The notes under the pieces are model-generated. The model worked only from the letters and a program-made list of their open reading frames with translations, made no database searches and was not told the origin of the DNA. A DNA stretch of 64,000 nucleotides from an uncultured SAR86 cluster bacterium. GTDB lineage: Bacteria > Pseudomonadota > Gammaproteobacteria > Magnimaribacterales > TMED112. The translations under genes were made by a program, and so were the position numbers. Shown one piece after another: positions 10,107 through 24,341 of this stretch (the first letter of the stretch is position 1; every line of letters starts with the position of its first letter). The DNA is taken from positions 124,001 to 188,000 of the forward strand of contig CACNDL010000001.1 of the NCBI GenBank assembly GCA_902619265.1, in the 5' to 3' direction.

Positions 10107-10918
10107 TAAATATTTGACTTGTTTGGTCGCAACTTTCTGAATTTTTTATACTCCCAACTATATAATTCTGGCGCAGTTAAAATTGCTTCTTCAAAAAATT
10201 TATTCATTTCTGCAGTGTTTATTTGGTCTTGTACTTTTTTACAAACAACTCTGTACTTTTTGTGTTTTCCTTTTGTTAGGTAGATAAGAAAAAGGTCATG
10301 TGTTCCTTTTTGGGATAGTTTTTCAATTAAATCTATACAAAAACATTCTTTATTAAAAAATTTTTCATAAACCCCTTTTTCATGTGGCACGAGATCAGAA
10401 GCAATCAAGACATTACTTTTGTCTAAATAGTTCTTATACAGATTTTTTACGCCTTTTGGTGTTGCTGGAAACATGCTAGCACCTTGTCTTTGTCTTATTT
10501 TTAATAGTTTTTGTTCAAGCACTTTATTTTTTGCAGGCGTGTAAAGAATATCTATTTGAGATAGAAGTTCGGACAAAACAAAAACCAAAATATCTACACA
10601 CCCCATATGCAATGTAAAAAAAAGCTTTGGCCTATCACTTTTTAATGATTGTTCATGCAAATAATCAGAATCTATTAGGTTTTTATAGTTGTCTTTCTTG
10701 CCCCACACATAAGGGAACAATAATGATAGTTGTGCTGTTTCTTCAAAACTTTTGTTAATAAGTTTTTTGTCATCTCCAAAACAATGGTTAATATTTTTCT
10801 TAGTTACCTCTAGTTGAGAAGTTTTGAAAAAGTAAGCAATTAAGAAAAAAATAAAAGATATAGCTTTGAGAAAGAAAAGCGGTGTGCGCGAAATTAGAAC
10901 AAAGAGTATGCTAAACAT
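10103..10918 (-). CDS. LpxL/HtrB-like lysophospholipid/lipid A acyltransferase family protein
   Basis: HMGCVDIL (HxxxxD) acyltransferase motif, N-terminal TM segment. Confidence 0.75.
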   Translation of the reverse strand: MFSILFVLISRTPLFFLKAISFIFFLIAYFFKTSQLEVTKKNINHCFGDDKKLINKSFEETAQLSLLFPYVWGKKDNYKNLIDSDYLHEQSLKSDRPKLFFTLHMGCVDILVFVLSELLSQIDILYTPAKNKVLEQKLLKIRQRQGASMFPATPKGVKNLYKNYLDKSNVLIASDLVPHEKGVYEKFFNKECFCIDLIEKLSQKGTHDLFLIYLTKGKHKKYRVVCKKVQDQINTAEMNKFFEEAILTAPELYSWEYKKFRKLRPNKSNIY

Positions 10919-10964
10919 CTATAAAATAATAAAATAGCCTAATTAGCATAATATAGGAAAAACT

Positions 10965-15290
<4,326 letters not shown>

Positions 15291-15298
15291 TCTTTCTA

Positions 15299-16396
15299 TT
15301 ATAAGAGCAGTGGCATTAATACAAGAACTTGGTTAGAGTCGCCGCTTTCTACAAGCGCACTTTTATCACTACCAAAACTTACAAGAGATATTTCTTCCTG
15401 ATCAATGGTGCCTAACACTTCTTTGAGATAATTTACGTTAAACGCTATATCAAAGTCAGCAGAAGCTCCTGAAATGTCCAGTTTCTCCTCAGCCGACTCT
15501 TGGTCTGGGTTGTGGGCAGAAATATCTAAAACACCTGAGTCAGCTTTTAGTTTTACTCCTTTAAACTTTTCGCTTGTGAGAACAGAGACTCTTGAAAGAG
15601 AGTCCAGCATATTTTTTCTATTAAAAGTTATTTTTGAACCTTCTCCTTGTGGAACAACCTGGTTGTAGTTTGGATAGTTGCCATCTATTAATTTAGATTT
15701 AAATGTAAATTTTTTAGACATAAATACAATGTTGTTTGTATTTATATAAAACTCAATGTCGCCATCCTGTTTGGGAAGAATTTTCATGAGCTCAATTACC
15801 GTTTTTCTTGGTATAATGCCAGTAAAGTCGCCCTCTCCCTCAAGGCTAGATTTAAAAATTGCAAGCCTGTGTGCGTCTGTAGCAACCATGTTTAGAGCGT
15901 TTTCAGTTTTTTCAAACAAGCAGCCGTTTAAATAGTGCCTCCAATCTTGGTTGGCCATGGCGAATGAGGTTTTTTGAAAAAGCTCAAAGAGTTTTGTTGA
16001 TGATATTTTGTGAGTAGTATCGCTTTTAACAACATCAAAATCAGGAAAATCTGATCCAGGAATTGTTGAAAGATTGTATTTGCCTGACGACGATCTAACA
16101 GTTAGTTTTGAGCTTTCCTCATTAAGCTCAAAAGAAACCTGGCCATCAGGAAGCTCTCTAATTATGTCCGCTGCTTTTTTTGCAGGAATTGTTGTTTCGC
16201 CTGGTTGTTCTACGCTTGCACCCTCTAAAGAGACATCAAGCTCTACTTCTAAATCTGTGCTCAGAAGCCTAATAGAGTCTGTCTCACACCTAATAAGTAT
16301 GTTGCTCAAAATCGGTAAAGTTTGTTTTTTATCGGCAACTGCCGCCAAGGATTGAAACTCGTTGATTATTTCTGCTTTATCTATTTTAAACTTCAT
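15299..16396 (-). CDS. dnaN: DNA polymerase III beta sliding clamp
   Basis: 365 aa; C-terminal QVLVLMPLLL; neighbours dnaA and recF. Confidence 0.96.
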   Translation of the reverse strand: MKFKIDKAEIINEFQSLAAVADKKQTLPILSNILIRCETDSIRLLSTDLEVELDVSLEGASVEQPGETTIPAKKAADIIRELPDGQVSFELNEESSKLTVRSSSGKYNLSTIPGSDFPDFDVVKSDTTHKISSTKLFELFQKTSFAMANQDWRHYLNGCLFEKTENALNMVATDAHRLAIFKSSLEGEGDFTGIIPRKTVIELMKILPKQDGDIEFYINTNNIVFMSKKFTFKSKLIDGNYPNYNQVVPQGEGSKITFNRKNMLDSLSRVSVLTSEKFKGVKLKADSGVLDISAHNPDQESAEEKLDISGASADFDIAFNVNYLKEVLGTIDQEEISLVSFGSDKSALVESGDSNQVLVLMPLLL

Positions 16397-16397
16397 A

Positions 16398-17696
16398 TTA
16401 AGCTGAAAGGCTTCTTCTTAATTTTTTATAATCTTCATCAATCTCAAGGTTGTCTTTCTTGAGTTCTTTTGTTTTTTCACAAGCATGTATCACTGTTGTG
16501 TGATCCCTTCCACCGAAGGCCTCTCCAATCTCCGGCAGGCTGTGGTTTGTAAGCTCTTTGGAAAGAGCCATTGCTATTTGTCTTGGTCTTGCAATAGACC
16601 TGTTCCTTCTTTTTGAAAGCAAATCACTCATTTTAATGTTGTAATAGTCTGCCACCACTCTTTGGATGTTGCTGATTGTAACCATTTTTGCCTGAATGGC
16701 TAAAACATCTCTTAATGATTCTTTAATTAGTTCGATGTTTATTTCTGATTTAGCAAATTTAGCATTTGCAGCAACCCTTTTTAGGGCTCCTTCTAGCTCT
16801 CTTACGTTCGATTTGACTTGTTGCGCTATAAAGAAGGCGCAATCTTCAGGGAGTTCTAGGCTCATTTGTTCAGCCTTTTTCAAAAGAATGGCTGCTCTTG
16901 TTTCAAGGGCAGGGGGATCTATAACAACAGACAAACCCCACCCAAATCTTGATTTAAGCCTATCTTCAAGACCCTCTATTTCTTTAGGATACCTGTCACA
17001 AGAAAATATCATCATGTTTCCGCTTTCAATTAGGCTGTTGAAAGTATGAAAAAGCTCGTCTTGAGACTGTTCTTTTCCTGCAAAAAACTGAATATCATCA
17101 ATTAAAAGCGCATTTAATCCTCTGTAGAATTTTTTGAATTCATTAATAGCTCCAAGTTGTAATGCTTTTACCATGTCGCTTACAAACCTTTCAGAATGCA
17201 CATAACATATTTTTGCATTTGGTCTGTCTTCTAAAAGCTTGTTTCCGATTGCGTGCATTAGGTGAGTTTTGCCCAGACCAACGCCCCCGTAGACAAATAG
17301 CGGATTATATTCTGTTTCTGATGCTTGTTCGGCAACCTGTTTAGCAGCAGCCAGGGCTATTTGGTTAGACTTCCCCGTAACAAATGTGTCAAATGTGTAG
17401 TTTTTGTTTAAGCCAGTTGTTTGGGGTTGTGTTTGGGTAGAAGCTTTAACAGAAACATTTAATATAAATTTGTTTCGCCCTATGTTGTCTTCGAGGAGGG
17501 TCGTAATTTGTGGTAAATATTTTTCTTTAAACAAATCTCCAACAAAATTATTTGGGGCGTAGATATTAAAGTTGTTTTCCTTCAAATCAAACTTTAGTGG
17601 CTTTATCCAAGAGTTAATCTCGGTGCTATTTAAATTCTTCTCTAGCTCCTTAACACACTGGTTAAAAATATTTATTGTTGAAACCTTGTTAGACAT
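16398..17696 (-). CDS. dnaA: Chromosomal replication initiator DnaA
   Basis: [34 protein letters not shown] and [12 protein letters not shown] motifs. Confidence 0.98.
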   Translation of the reverse strand: MSNKVSTINIFNQCVKELEKNLNSTEINSWIKPLKFDLKENNFNIYAPNNFVGDLFKEKYLPQITTLLEDNIGRNKFILNVSVKASTQTQPQTTGLNKNYTFDTFVTGKSNQIALAAAKQVAEQASETEYNPLFVYGGVGLGKTHLMHAIGNKLLEDRPNAKICYVHSERFVSDMVKALQLGAINEFKKFYRGLNALLIDDIQFFAGKEQSQDELFHTFNSLIESGNMMIFSCDRYPKEIEGLEDRLKSRFGWGLSVVIDPPALETRAAILLKKAEQMSLELPEDCAFFIAQQVKSNVRELEGALKRVAANAKFAKSEINIELIKESLRDVLAIQAKMVTISNIQRVVADYYNIKMSDLLSKRRNRSIARPRQIAMALSKELTNHSLPEIGEAFGGRDHTTVIHACEKTKELKKDNLEIDEDYKKLRRSLSA

Positions 17697-17776
17697 GTCG
17701 ATAAGTTTATAATACTTAAGCTTTTTAAAACATGTAATAAATACATTGTTTTTTTGTTAAAAAACTGTGGATAACT
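17697..17776. other. Candidate oriC or part of it (AT-rich dnaA-rpmH gap)
   Basis: Divergent dnaA/rpmH junction, AT-rich, one perfect DnaA box at its right end. Confidence 0.4.
17766..17774 (-). promoter_or_regulatory. DnaA box
   Basis: TGTGGATAA, reverse complement of TTATCCACA. Confidence 0.7.
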
Positions 17777-17911
17777 ATGAAAAGAACACTAAAAGTAACA
17801 AACATTAAAAGAAAACGAACCCACGGGTTCAGGGAAAGAATGTCAACCAAGGCCGGCAGGTCTGTGCTCTCAAACAGAAGATCAAAAGGCAGAAAGTCCT
17901 TAGCTGTATAA
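17777..17911 (+). CDS. rpmH: 50S ribosomal protein L34 (below the ORF-track size cutoff)
   Basis: Translation [44 protein letters not shown]. Confidence 0.97.
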   Translation: MKRTLKVTNIKRKRTHGFRERMSTKAGRSVLSNRRSKGRKSLAV

Positions 17912-17916
17912 CCTTA

Positions 17917-18234
17917 ATGGGCAAAGATTTTTCCCTCTCAAAAAACCAGAGAAGAAAAAAACTTACCAAAGAAATGTTTGGGTGGAAGGTTTGCAACGTA
18001 GCAGATGGTGTTTCTGTTTTTTTTAACCCCAACAACAACAAAAATACTGTTTTAGTGTCAGTTCCAAAAAAAGCTGTCAAAGAGGCTTACAAAAGAAACC
18101 TCCTCAAAAGGAAAGCTAAAGAAGTGTTTAGATTGAATGCTAAGAGAGATAAGTCGGCAGATTATTTGATAAGATTTAACAAGTTCGCTGAAGGTTTTGA
18201 AAGCAGCCTTAAGGATTTTTTTAGAAATGTTTAA
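17917..18234 (+). CDS. rnpA: Ribonuclease P protein component
   Basis: KKAVKEAYKRNLLKRKAKEVFR motif; directly after rpmH. Confidence 0.93.
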   Translation: MGKDFSLSKNQRRKKLTKEMFGWKVCNVADGVSVFFNPNNNKNTVLVSVPKKAVKEAYKRNLLKRKAKEVFRLNAKRDKSADYLIRFNKFAEGFESSLKDFFRNV

Positions 18235-19732
18235 CCCAAGAACAATATTCGCGTCTCTGTCCCTGGTTTTGGTTTTGGGGCTAATTTACGAGTGGAACTC
18301 TGGCAGCAAATCAACAAAACTTGAACGCTCTGTCTTGGTTCAAAACTCTGCGGGAGCTTCTGGGTATGAAAAGATAAGCAACGGCAGCCTCGACATATAT
18401 ATTGACATAGTTGATGGCTCAATAAAGGAGGCCTACCTGTATGAAAAAGAGCGTGGGGACGGTCTTGTTAAAACCAGGCTAATGTCTGATGACAGCCTAT
18501 TAAAGTTTTATTTTAAAACCTCTATCTCTGGCTTTAGAAATGATGGGTCTTTTAAAATTAAGGACAAAACGAGCGACTCCTTGGTTTTGGTGGGGTCAGA
18601 CCTAAACAACAACACCCTTGAAAAGGTTTTTTATTTTGAGGGCCCAAACGTCGTAAGGGTTGACGATAGTTTGGATTTGGTTTCTTCCTCTTTTGGGAAT
18701 ATCTCGGCATTTAAAACTTTCTACCGAAACAAGAACAAGTCAATTGATTATGGGGTTTCTTTCTCAAGGGACCATCTGGCATACAGCACAAGCGATGATG
18801 TTTTTAATGACGAACAGATTACTTCCATAAGAAACAGAGAGGACTACACAGGAAATTGGATTGGGTATTCGCAAAAACATTTTGTGGTAGCGGTTTTTGA
18901 CAAAAACAGTCAACAAAAAATTTCACTTTACCCACAAGATGAAAATGGTGTTTACCGGTTTGGTTTTTCGGAGGAAGCTGTGCCAACCTCTGGGGGCTAC
19001 GTTTCTACAACCAGTCTGTTTTTAGGCCCCAAACAAAAAACTGTTCTAGAGTCTGTTGCTCCACACTTCAAATACAACCTTGATCTTGGTTTTGTATATG
19101 GAATAGGTGAGTTCCTTATTGTGGTGCTTAACTTTTTCCACTCTTTGGTGGGGGACTGGGGTTTCGCAATTGTTTTGCTAACTCTTTCATTTAAGCTTCT
19201 CTTGTCTCCTCTTCAAATAATGCAAATAAACTCCATGGTGAAAATGAGAAAACTTCAACCAAAAATACAAGAAATACAAGACATGCACAAAAACGACCAA
19301 CAAAAAATTGGTATGGAAATGATGCAGCTCTACAAGAAAGAGAAATTTAACCCCCTGGCTGGTTGTTTTCCAATGATTCCTCAAATACCCATTTTCTTAG
19401 CTATGTTCTGGGTAACAAGAGAGGCGTTCGAGTTTAGGGGTGAGTCCTTCTTGTGGATTCCAGATCTTGCTGAATCCGACCCCTATATGATTGCTCCGGT
19501 TCTTATGGGTTTAATGATGTATTTGTCTCAAATGATGATGCCGAAGCCTCCCCAAACCCAAGGAATGCAGGCTCAGATTTCTCGTCAGATGATGATAGTT
19601 TTTCCACCGATGTTGACTCTTATCTTTTTATTCATGCCCGCTGGTGTCGTCATTTATTCCGTCATCAACATGGCTCTTTCAATTGTTCCTCAAGCATTAA
19701 TTTTAAGAAGCGTAGACCCCGATGGTCGGTAA
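18227..19732 (+). CDS. yidC: Membrane protein insertase YidC (ATG 18227 preferred over TTG 18197)
   Basis: MFNPRTIFASLSLVLVLGLIYEW N-terminal TM; GCFPMIPQIPIFLAMFWV insertase motif. Confidence 0.96.
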   Translation: MFNPRTIFASLSLVLVLGLIYEWNSGSKSTKLERSVLVQNSAGASGYEKISNGSLDIYIDIVDGSIKEAYLYEKERGDGLVKTRLMSDDSLLKFYFKTSISGFRNDGSFKIKDKTSDSLVLVGSDLNNNTLEKVFYFEGPNVVRVDDSLDLVSSSFGNISAFKTFYRNKNKSIDYGVSFSRDHLAYSTSDDVFNDEQITSIRNREDYTGNWIGYSQKHFVVAVFDKNSQQKISLYPQDENGVYRFGFSEEAVPTSGGYVSTTSLFLGPKQKTVLESVAPHFKYNLDLGFVYGIGEFLIVVLNFFHSLVGDWGFAIVLLTLSFKLLLSPLQIMQINSMVKMRKLQPKIQEIQDMHKNDQQKIGMEMMQLYKKEKFNPLAGCFPMIPQIPIFLAMFWVTREAFEFRGESFLWIPDLAESDPYMIAPVLMGLMMYLSQMMMPKPPQTQGMQAQISRQMMIVFPPMLTLIFLFMPAGVVIYSVINMALSIVPQALILRSVDPDGR

Positions 19733-21014
19733 AGGTCTTGATCCTATATTTGCACAAGGGTCAGCGCCCGGCCAATCTGCCATTGCTGTGGTTCGTTTGT
19801 CAGGCAAGCTTCCTGACTCTCTTTACGATGAATTAAAAATTTATGAGGATGAGCGGTCCTTTTTTTTGAGAGAAATTAATTTTGGAGATTTTGCGGATAG
19901 CTGTCTTGTTTTAAATTTTCCTGCTCCTGGCTCTTATACGGGAGAAAGCATGCTTGAAATACATTCACACGGAAACCAATTGATTGTTGCTGAGATTTTT
20001 CGGTGGCTTGAGGAAAGGGGCTTGAGAGAAGCAGAACCGGGCGAGTTTAGCAAAAGGGCTTTTTTAAACAATAAGATTAGCCTCGTTCAGGCTGAAGGAG
20101 TTTCTCTGGGCATAGAGGCAGAAACAAAAGACCAGCTGGTTGCCTTAGATTCTTTTAGGTCAGGCGTGTTATCAAAAAAAATTGAAAACGTTATGTCTCA
20201 GCTCAATGGTGTCTTGGTAGAGCTTGAAGCTCAGCTTGATTTTTCTGATGAAGAAGATGTTATAGACACAAAGTCAGGCGCCATACAAGACTCTCTCAGT
20301 TGCGTGCTTGTAGAGCTGGCTGATTTGTTAAAAAATTATGGTCCCTTTGAAAAGAATTCACTAAAGAAAAGGGTTGTTTTGGTAGGTCGTCCCAATGTTG
20401 GCAAGTCTTCTATTTTTAATTCTTTATTAAACGAAGACGTAGCAATTGTATCGCAAGAAGCTGGCACAACAAGAGATATAGTAAGAAAGGTTTTGCCGCT
20501 TTCAGGGTTTGAGGTTGAGGTTGAAGATACCGCGGGCCTTCGTCCTGAAACAAACGATGCTATTGAAAAGTCTGGTATGGTTTTAACAGTTAAGGCTGCC
20601 GAGTCTGCTGATTTCTTAATCTATGTAACGGATGACCCTGAAGAAATTGTGCCAAAAGAGTTTAGGGACCGTTCTTTTTTGGTTTTCAACAAATGCGATT
20701 TAAACCCGGCCCCTTCTTCGTTCTCAGGGCTTTCGGTTTCTGCAAAAACTGGTGAAGGTATAGGTGTGTTGCTTGAAAAACTGAAAAGCCTAGCAACAAG
20801 CAGCTCTGGGCAAAAACTAATTTCCGAGAGAACTCATAAAAAACTTGAGAAAGCGATGAAGATCTTATCAAAAGAGGCTGGTGGTGCTGATTTTTTTGAA
20901 ATGACTGCCCAAAACATAAGAGATGCCAACCAAGAGCTTAACGAAATATATGGGGAGCTGGATAACGAGAAGATTCTTGATCAGATTTTTAACAACTTCT
21001 GTATAGGCAAATAG
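19722..21014 (+). CDS. mnmE: tRNA modification GTPase MnmE
   Basis: GRPNVGKSSIFNSLL, DTAGLR, C-terminal FCIGK. Confidence 0.97.
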   Translation: MVGKGLDPIFAQGSAPGQSAIAVVRLSGKLPDSLYDELKIYEDERSFFLREINFGDFADSCLVLNFPAPGSYTGESMLEIHSHGNQLIVAEIFRWLEERGLREAEPGEFSKRAFLNNKISLVQAEGVSLGIEAETKDQLVALDSFRSGVLSKKIENVMSQLNGVLVELEAQLDFSDEEDVIDTKSGAIQDSLSCVLVELADLLKNYGPFEKNSLKKRVVLVGRPNVGKSSIFNSLLNEDVAIVSQEAGTTRDIVRKVLPLSGFEVEVEDTAGLRPETNDAIEKSGMVLTVKAAESADFLIYVTDDPEEIVPKEFRDRSFLVFNKCDLNPAPSSFSGLSVSAKTGEGIGVLLEKLKSLATSSSGQKLISERTHKKLEKAMKILSKEAGGADFFEMTAQNIRDANQELNEIYGELDNEKILDQIFNNFCIGK

Positions 21015-21198
21015 TTTTGGTGTTAGTTTTTTGTGGATGTTTTTTTAATCACATACTATCAACAACCTAACAGCTCTAAATAAAGATTTTAAACACAAAA
21101 AACCCCGCCTTTTCATTTTTTATAAAAGCCTTATAAAAAGGTATAATTCGAAGTTATTAACAGGAAGACTAGACCTTAATAATAACAACAAACAAAAG

Positions 21199-23013
21199 AT
21201 GAATAGTATATTTGATTTAGTAGTAATAGGGGGTGGGCACGCAGGCGTTGAGGCGGTGCTTGCTGGAAAACGCATGGGCCTTAATGTTGCACTAATTACA
21301 TTAGATAAAACTAAAACAGGGCGCATGTCTTGCAACCCAGCTATAGGGGGTATCGGCAAAACACACCTGGCAAAAGAGATAGATGCTCTTGGCGGTTATA
21401 TGGCAGAAGCAACTGATTTGTCGGGCATTCAGTTTAGAACTCTTAATAAGAAGAAGGGGCCGGCTGTTCAGGCAACAAGAGCTCAGGCTGACAAAGAGCT
21501 TTACGAAAAAACCATTCAAGCGAAGCTCAAAAAAGAGCAAATTGACGTGTTCGAGGATGAGGTTATAGATTTTGAAGAAAAGAATTGTGAGGTTTTTGCT
21601 GCTGTTGGTAAAAACAAAAAATACAAAGCTAAAGCATTTGTGCTTACAACAGGAACATTTTTAAATGGCGCTATTTTGATTGGAAGCAACAAAAGAGAAG
21701 GCGGCAGGATAGATGAAAAAAAAGCCTCAGGTCTCGAAAAATTTTTTGATAAACAAAATCTTATGCTGGGTCGTCTTAAAACTGGCACGCCACCCAGACT
21801 TGCAAGAGAGACCATAAACTTTGAAGTCCTGGAAGAACAACCAGGAGACCAAGAAGTTTGTTATATGTCTTTTTTAGAAAACAAAAACCATCACCCGAAA
21901 CAAGTTTCCTGCTATATCACAAAAACAAACAAGAGAACTCACGATATCATCAAAAAAAACATAAAAAAATCAGCCATGTATTCCGGGCTTATTAGTGGTG
22001 TTGGGCCCAGATATTGCCCCTCAATAGAAGACAAAATAATGAGGTTTTCATCAAAAGACAGCCACCAGATATTCGTGGAACCAGAGGGCTTGGAAAGTAA
22101 TTGGGTTTATCCAAACGGCATCTCTACGAGCCTGCCACGAGAAGTGCAGGAAGAATATATTAGGTCTATCGAGGGCTTTGAAAGTGCTGAAATATTGCAG
22201 CAAGGCTATGCTGTTGAGTACGATTACATAGACCCAAGAAACCTCGAAAAAACCCTTAGACTAAAAAACCTCAAAAATCTCTTTTTGGCGGGGCAGATCA
22301 ACGGCACAACAGGGTACGAAGAAGCAGGAGCACAAGGCATGGTTGCAGGTATAAACGCCTCTCTGTTGGTTCAGAAAAAAGCAGAATGGATTCCACAAAG
22401 ACAAAACAGCTACATGGGTGTGTTGGTTGACGACCTAACAAGGTTTGGGGTAAGCGAGCCCTATAGGATGTTTACGTCTAGAGCAGAACACAGGCTGGTG
22501 CTGAGACAGGACAATGCTGATGAAAGAATGTTTGAGGCTGGCATACACATGGGGCTAATCAACAAAGAAAGAGAAGAGGTCTTTTTGAAAAAACAAAAAG
22601 AAAAAAAACAAAACCTTGAACAGCTTAGAAAAACAAAGATAAAGTTCGGAGACCAAATCAAAACAGCCCACGACCTTTGTAAAAGGAACGACTTCACCAT
22701 GGAAGACGTAAAAGGAACGCTAGAGAAGACCAACAAAAGGTTCGGAGAAACATATTACGACATACGCTACTCTGGCTATGTAGACAAACAAAGGAGAGAG
22801 CTTGAAAAAATGAGAAATCTAGAAGAGCATGATTTGGGGCTGATCTTCGATTATGCAGAGGTTGTGGGGCTTTCTGGAGAGGTTAAGGAAAAGCTCAACA
22901 AAACAAAACCGAAAAACCTTCTTGAGGCCTCAGGGGTCGAAGGCATAACACCGGCTGCCCTAAACGTGTTGGCCATCCACTTGAAAAAAATTGATGCAAT
23001 CAGAACAAGCTGA
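21199..23013 (+). CDS. mnmG: tRNA uridine 5-carboxymethylaminomethyl modification enzyme MnmG
   Basis: GGGHAGVEA, SCNPAIGGIGKTHLAKEIDALGG and GRLKTGTPPRL motifs. Confidence 0.98.
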   Translation: MNSIFDLVVIGGGHAGVEAVLAGKRMGLNVALITLDKTKTGRMSCNPAIGGIGKTHLAKEIDALGGYMAEATDLSGIQFRTLNKKKGPAVQATRAQADKELYEKTIQAKLKKEQIDVFEDEVIDFEEKNCEVFAAVGKNKKYKAKAFVLTTGTFLNGAILIGSNKREGGRIDEKKASGLEKFFDKQNLMLGRLKTGTPPRLARETINFEVLEEQPGDQEVCYMSFLENKNHHPKQVSCYITKTNKRTHDIIKKNIKKSAMYSGLISGVGPRYCPSIEDKIMRFSSKDSHQIFVEPEGLESNWVYPNGISTSLPREVQEEYIRSIEGFESAEILQQGYAVEYDYIDPRNLEKTLRLKNLKNLFLAGQINGTTGYEEAGAQGMVAGINASLLVQKKAEWIPQRQNSYMGVLVDDLTRFGVSEPYRMFTSRAEHRLVLRQDNADERMFEAGIHMGLINKEREEVFLKKQKEKKQNLEQLRKTKIKFGDQIKTAHDLCKRNDFTMEDVKGTLEKTNKRFGETYYDIRYSGYVDKQRRELEKMRNLEEHDLGLIFDYAEVVGLSGEVKEKLNKTKPKNLLEASGVEGITPAALNVLAIHLKKIDAIRTS

Positions 23014-23569
23014 GACACTCAAAAAGCTCGCAAACCTAATCGCTGAAAAAAACAAACAACACAACCTCACCTCTGCAAAAACAGCGGAAGAGATTTATAA
23101 AAACCACATAAACGACTGTGTTCAAGCCTTTAAAAAGGTGCAAAAAACTCTTAGAAAAACAGTAATAGATTGTGGTTCTGGAGCAGGACTGCCTGGCCTT
23201 GTTTGGGCCACACTAGACCCCAACAAAAAAATTTATACCGTAGACAGCACAAACAAAAAGACAGCATTTCAAAAGCTCGCAATAAGAGAGCTGGCGCTTA
23301 ACAATGTAGTAGCCGTCAATGACAGGATCCAAAACGTAATCCTAGACCACGAAAACACAGTAGTGTTCAAGGCCTTTTCGTCTATCAAAGATGGGGTCCT
23401 CAGCCTTAATAAAAAAAACAACCATAAAAATATGCTTTTTCTAAAAAAGGACGACGAAAAAACAAAACTAGAGATAACAGAAGCGTCTTCTTTGTTATAT
23501 GATTACAAAAGGCACGAATATGCGTCAAACGACACGAAGATGCTCGTGCTCGAGCTTTATGACAGTTAA
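22994..23569 (+). CDS. rsmG: 16S rRNA (guanine527-N7)-methyltransferase
   Basis: VIDCGSGAGLPGLVWA motif; downstream of mnmG. Confidence 0.93.
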   Translation: MQSEQAETLKKLANLIAEKNKQHNLTSAKTAEEIYKNHINDCVQAFKKVQKTLRKTVIDCGSGAGLPGLVWATLDPNKKIYTVDSTNKKTAFQKLAIRELALNNVVAVNDRIQNVILDHENTVVFKAFSSIKDGVLSLNKKNNHKNMLFLKKDDEKTKLEITEASSLLYDYKRHEYASNDTKMLVLELYDS

Positions 23570-24341
23570 GATAGCCGTAACAAACCAAAAGGGAGGGGTT
23601 GGAAAAACAACAACGGCAGTTAATTTGGCTGCAACCCTTGCAAAGGTCAACAGAAAGGTCCTTTTAATCGACATTGACCCGCAAGCAAATGCAACCTCGG
23701 CGGCTGGCGTAGAGAAGAACACCAAAGACTCTCTTTATGAGCTTTTTGAAAACAAACTAAATCTCGAAGAGTGTGTAGTTAAAGCCACTGGGGGGTACGA
23801 AATATTGCCAGCGAACTCAAACCTAATTGCTACAGAGAAGATCATCGAGCAAACCAAGAATAGAGAAAAATTCTTTTCCAAACACCTCAAAAAAAATATC
23901 AATAAGTACGACTATGTTTTATTTGACTGTCCACCGTCTCTAAACCTTCTCACCATTAATGCTATGGAATACTGTAAAAAGGTTTTGGTGCCTGTGCAGT
24001 GTGAGTATTATGCGCTCGAGGGCCTTGTAACCCTCAAGAGTACAATTGACCAACTCAACAGCGCGCTTGGACTAAAGATCGAGATAGTAGCAATTCTTAG
24101 AACAATGGCTGACTGGAGAAACCGCCTAACTAGAGAGGTGTCAGCCCAGCTTGAAAAACACTTTAAAAAAACCGTTCTAAACACAATAATTCCAAGAAAT
24201 GTTAGGCTGGCAGAAGCGCCAAGCTATGGCCAATCTATAGTTGATTATGATATAAAATCAATTGGTGCGGAGGCTTTTTTAAGTCTGTCCGGCGAGTTTA
24301 TTAGGAAATTTGAAAATGGCAAAAAAAACATCACTAAATAA
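23559..24341 (+). CDS. parA: ParA/Soj chromosome partitioning ATPase (ATG 23559)
   Basis: MTVKIAVTNQKGGVGKTTTAVNLAA; FDCPPSLNLLT. Confidence 0.96.
   Translation: MTVKIAVTNQKGGVGKTTTAVNLAATLAKVNRKVLLIDIDPQANATSAAGVEKNTKDSLYELFENKLNLEECVVKATGGYEILPANSNLIATEKIIEQTKNREKFFSKHLKKNINKYDYVLFDCPPSLNLLTINAMEYCKKVLVPVQCEYYALEGLVTLKSTIDQLNSALGLKIEIVAILRTMADWRNRLTREVSAQLEKHFKKTVLNTIIPRNVRLAEAPSYGQSIVDYDIKSIGAEAFLSLSGEFIRKFENGKKNITK

Noticed and set aside
16206-16221. Third parS-like site in dnaN (TGTTCTACGCTTGCAC)
   Set aside because: Only the left half matches; the right half is not palindromic.
16696-17049. 117-aa plus-strand ORF inside dnaA
   Set aside because: Antisense to a conserved CDS; no independent support.
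21043-21051. DnaA-box-like TGTGGATGT in the mnmE-mnmG gap
   Set aside because: Two mismatches to the consensus on the complementary strand; kept only as weak context for the origin finding.
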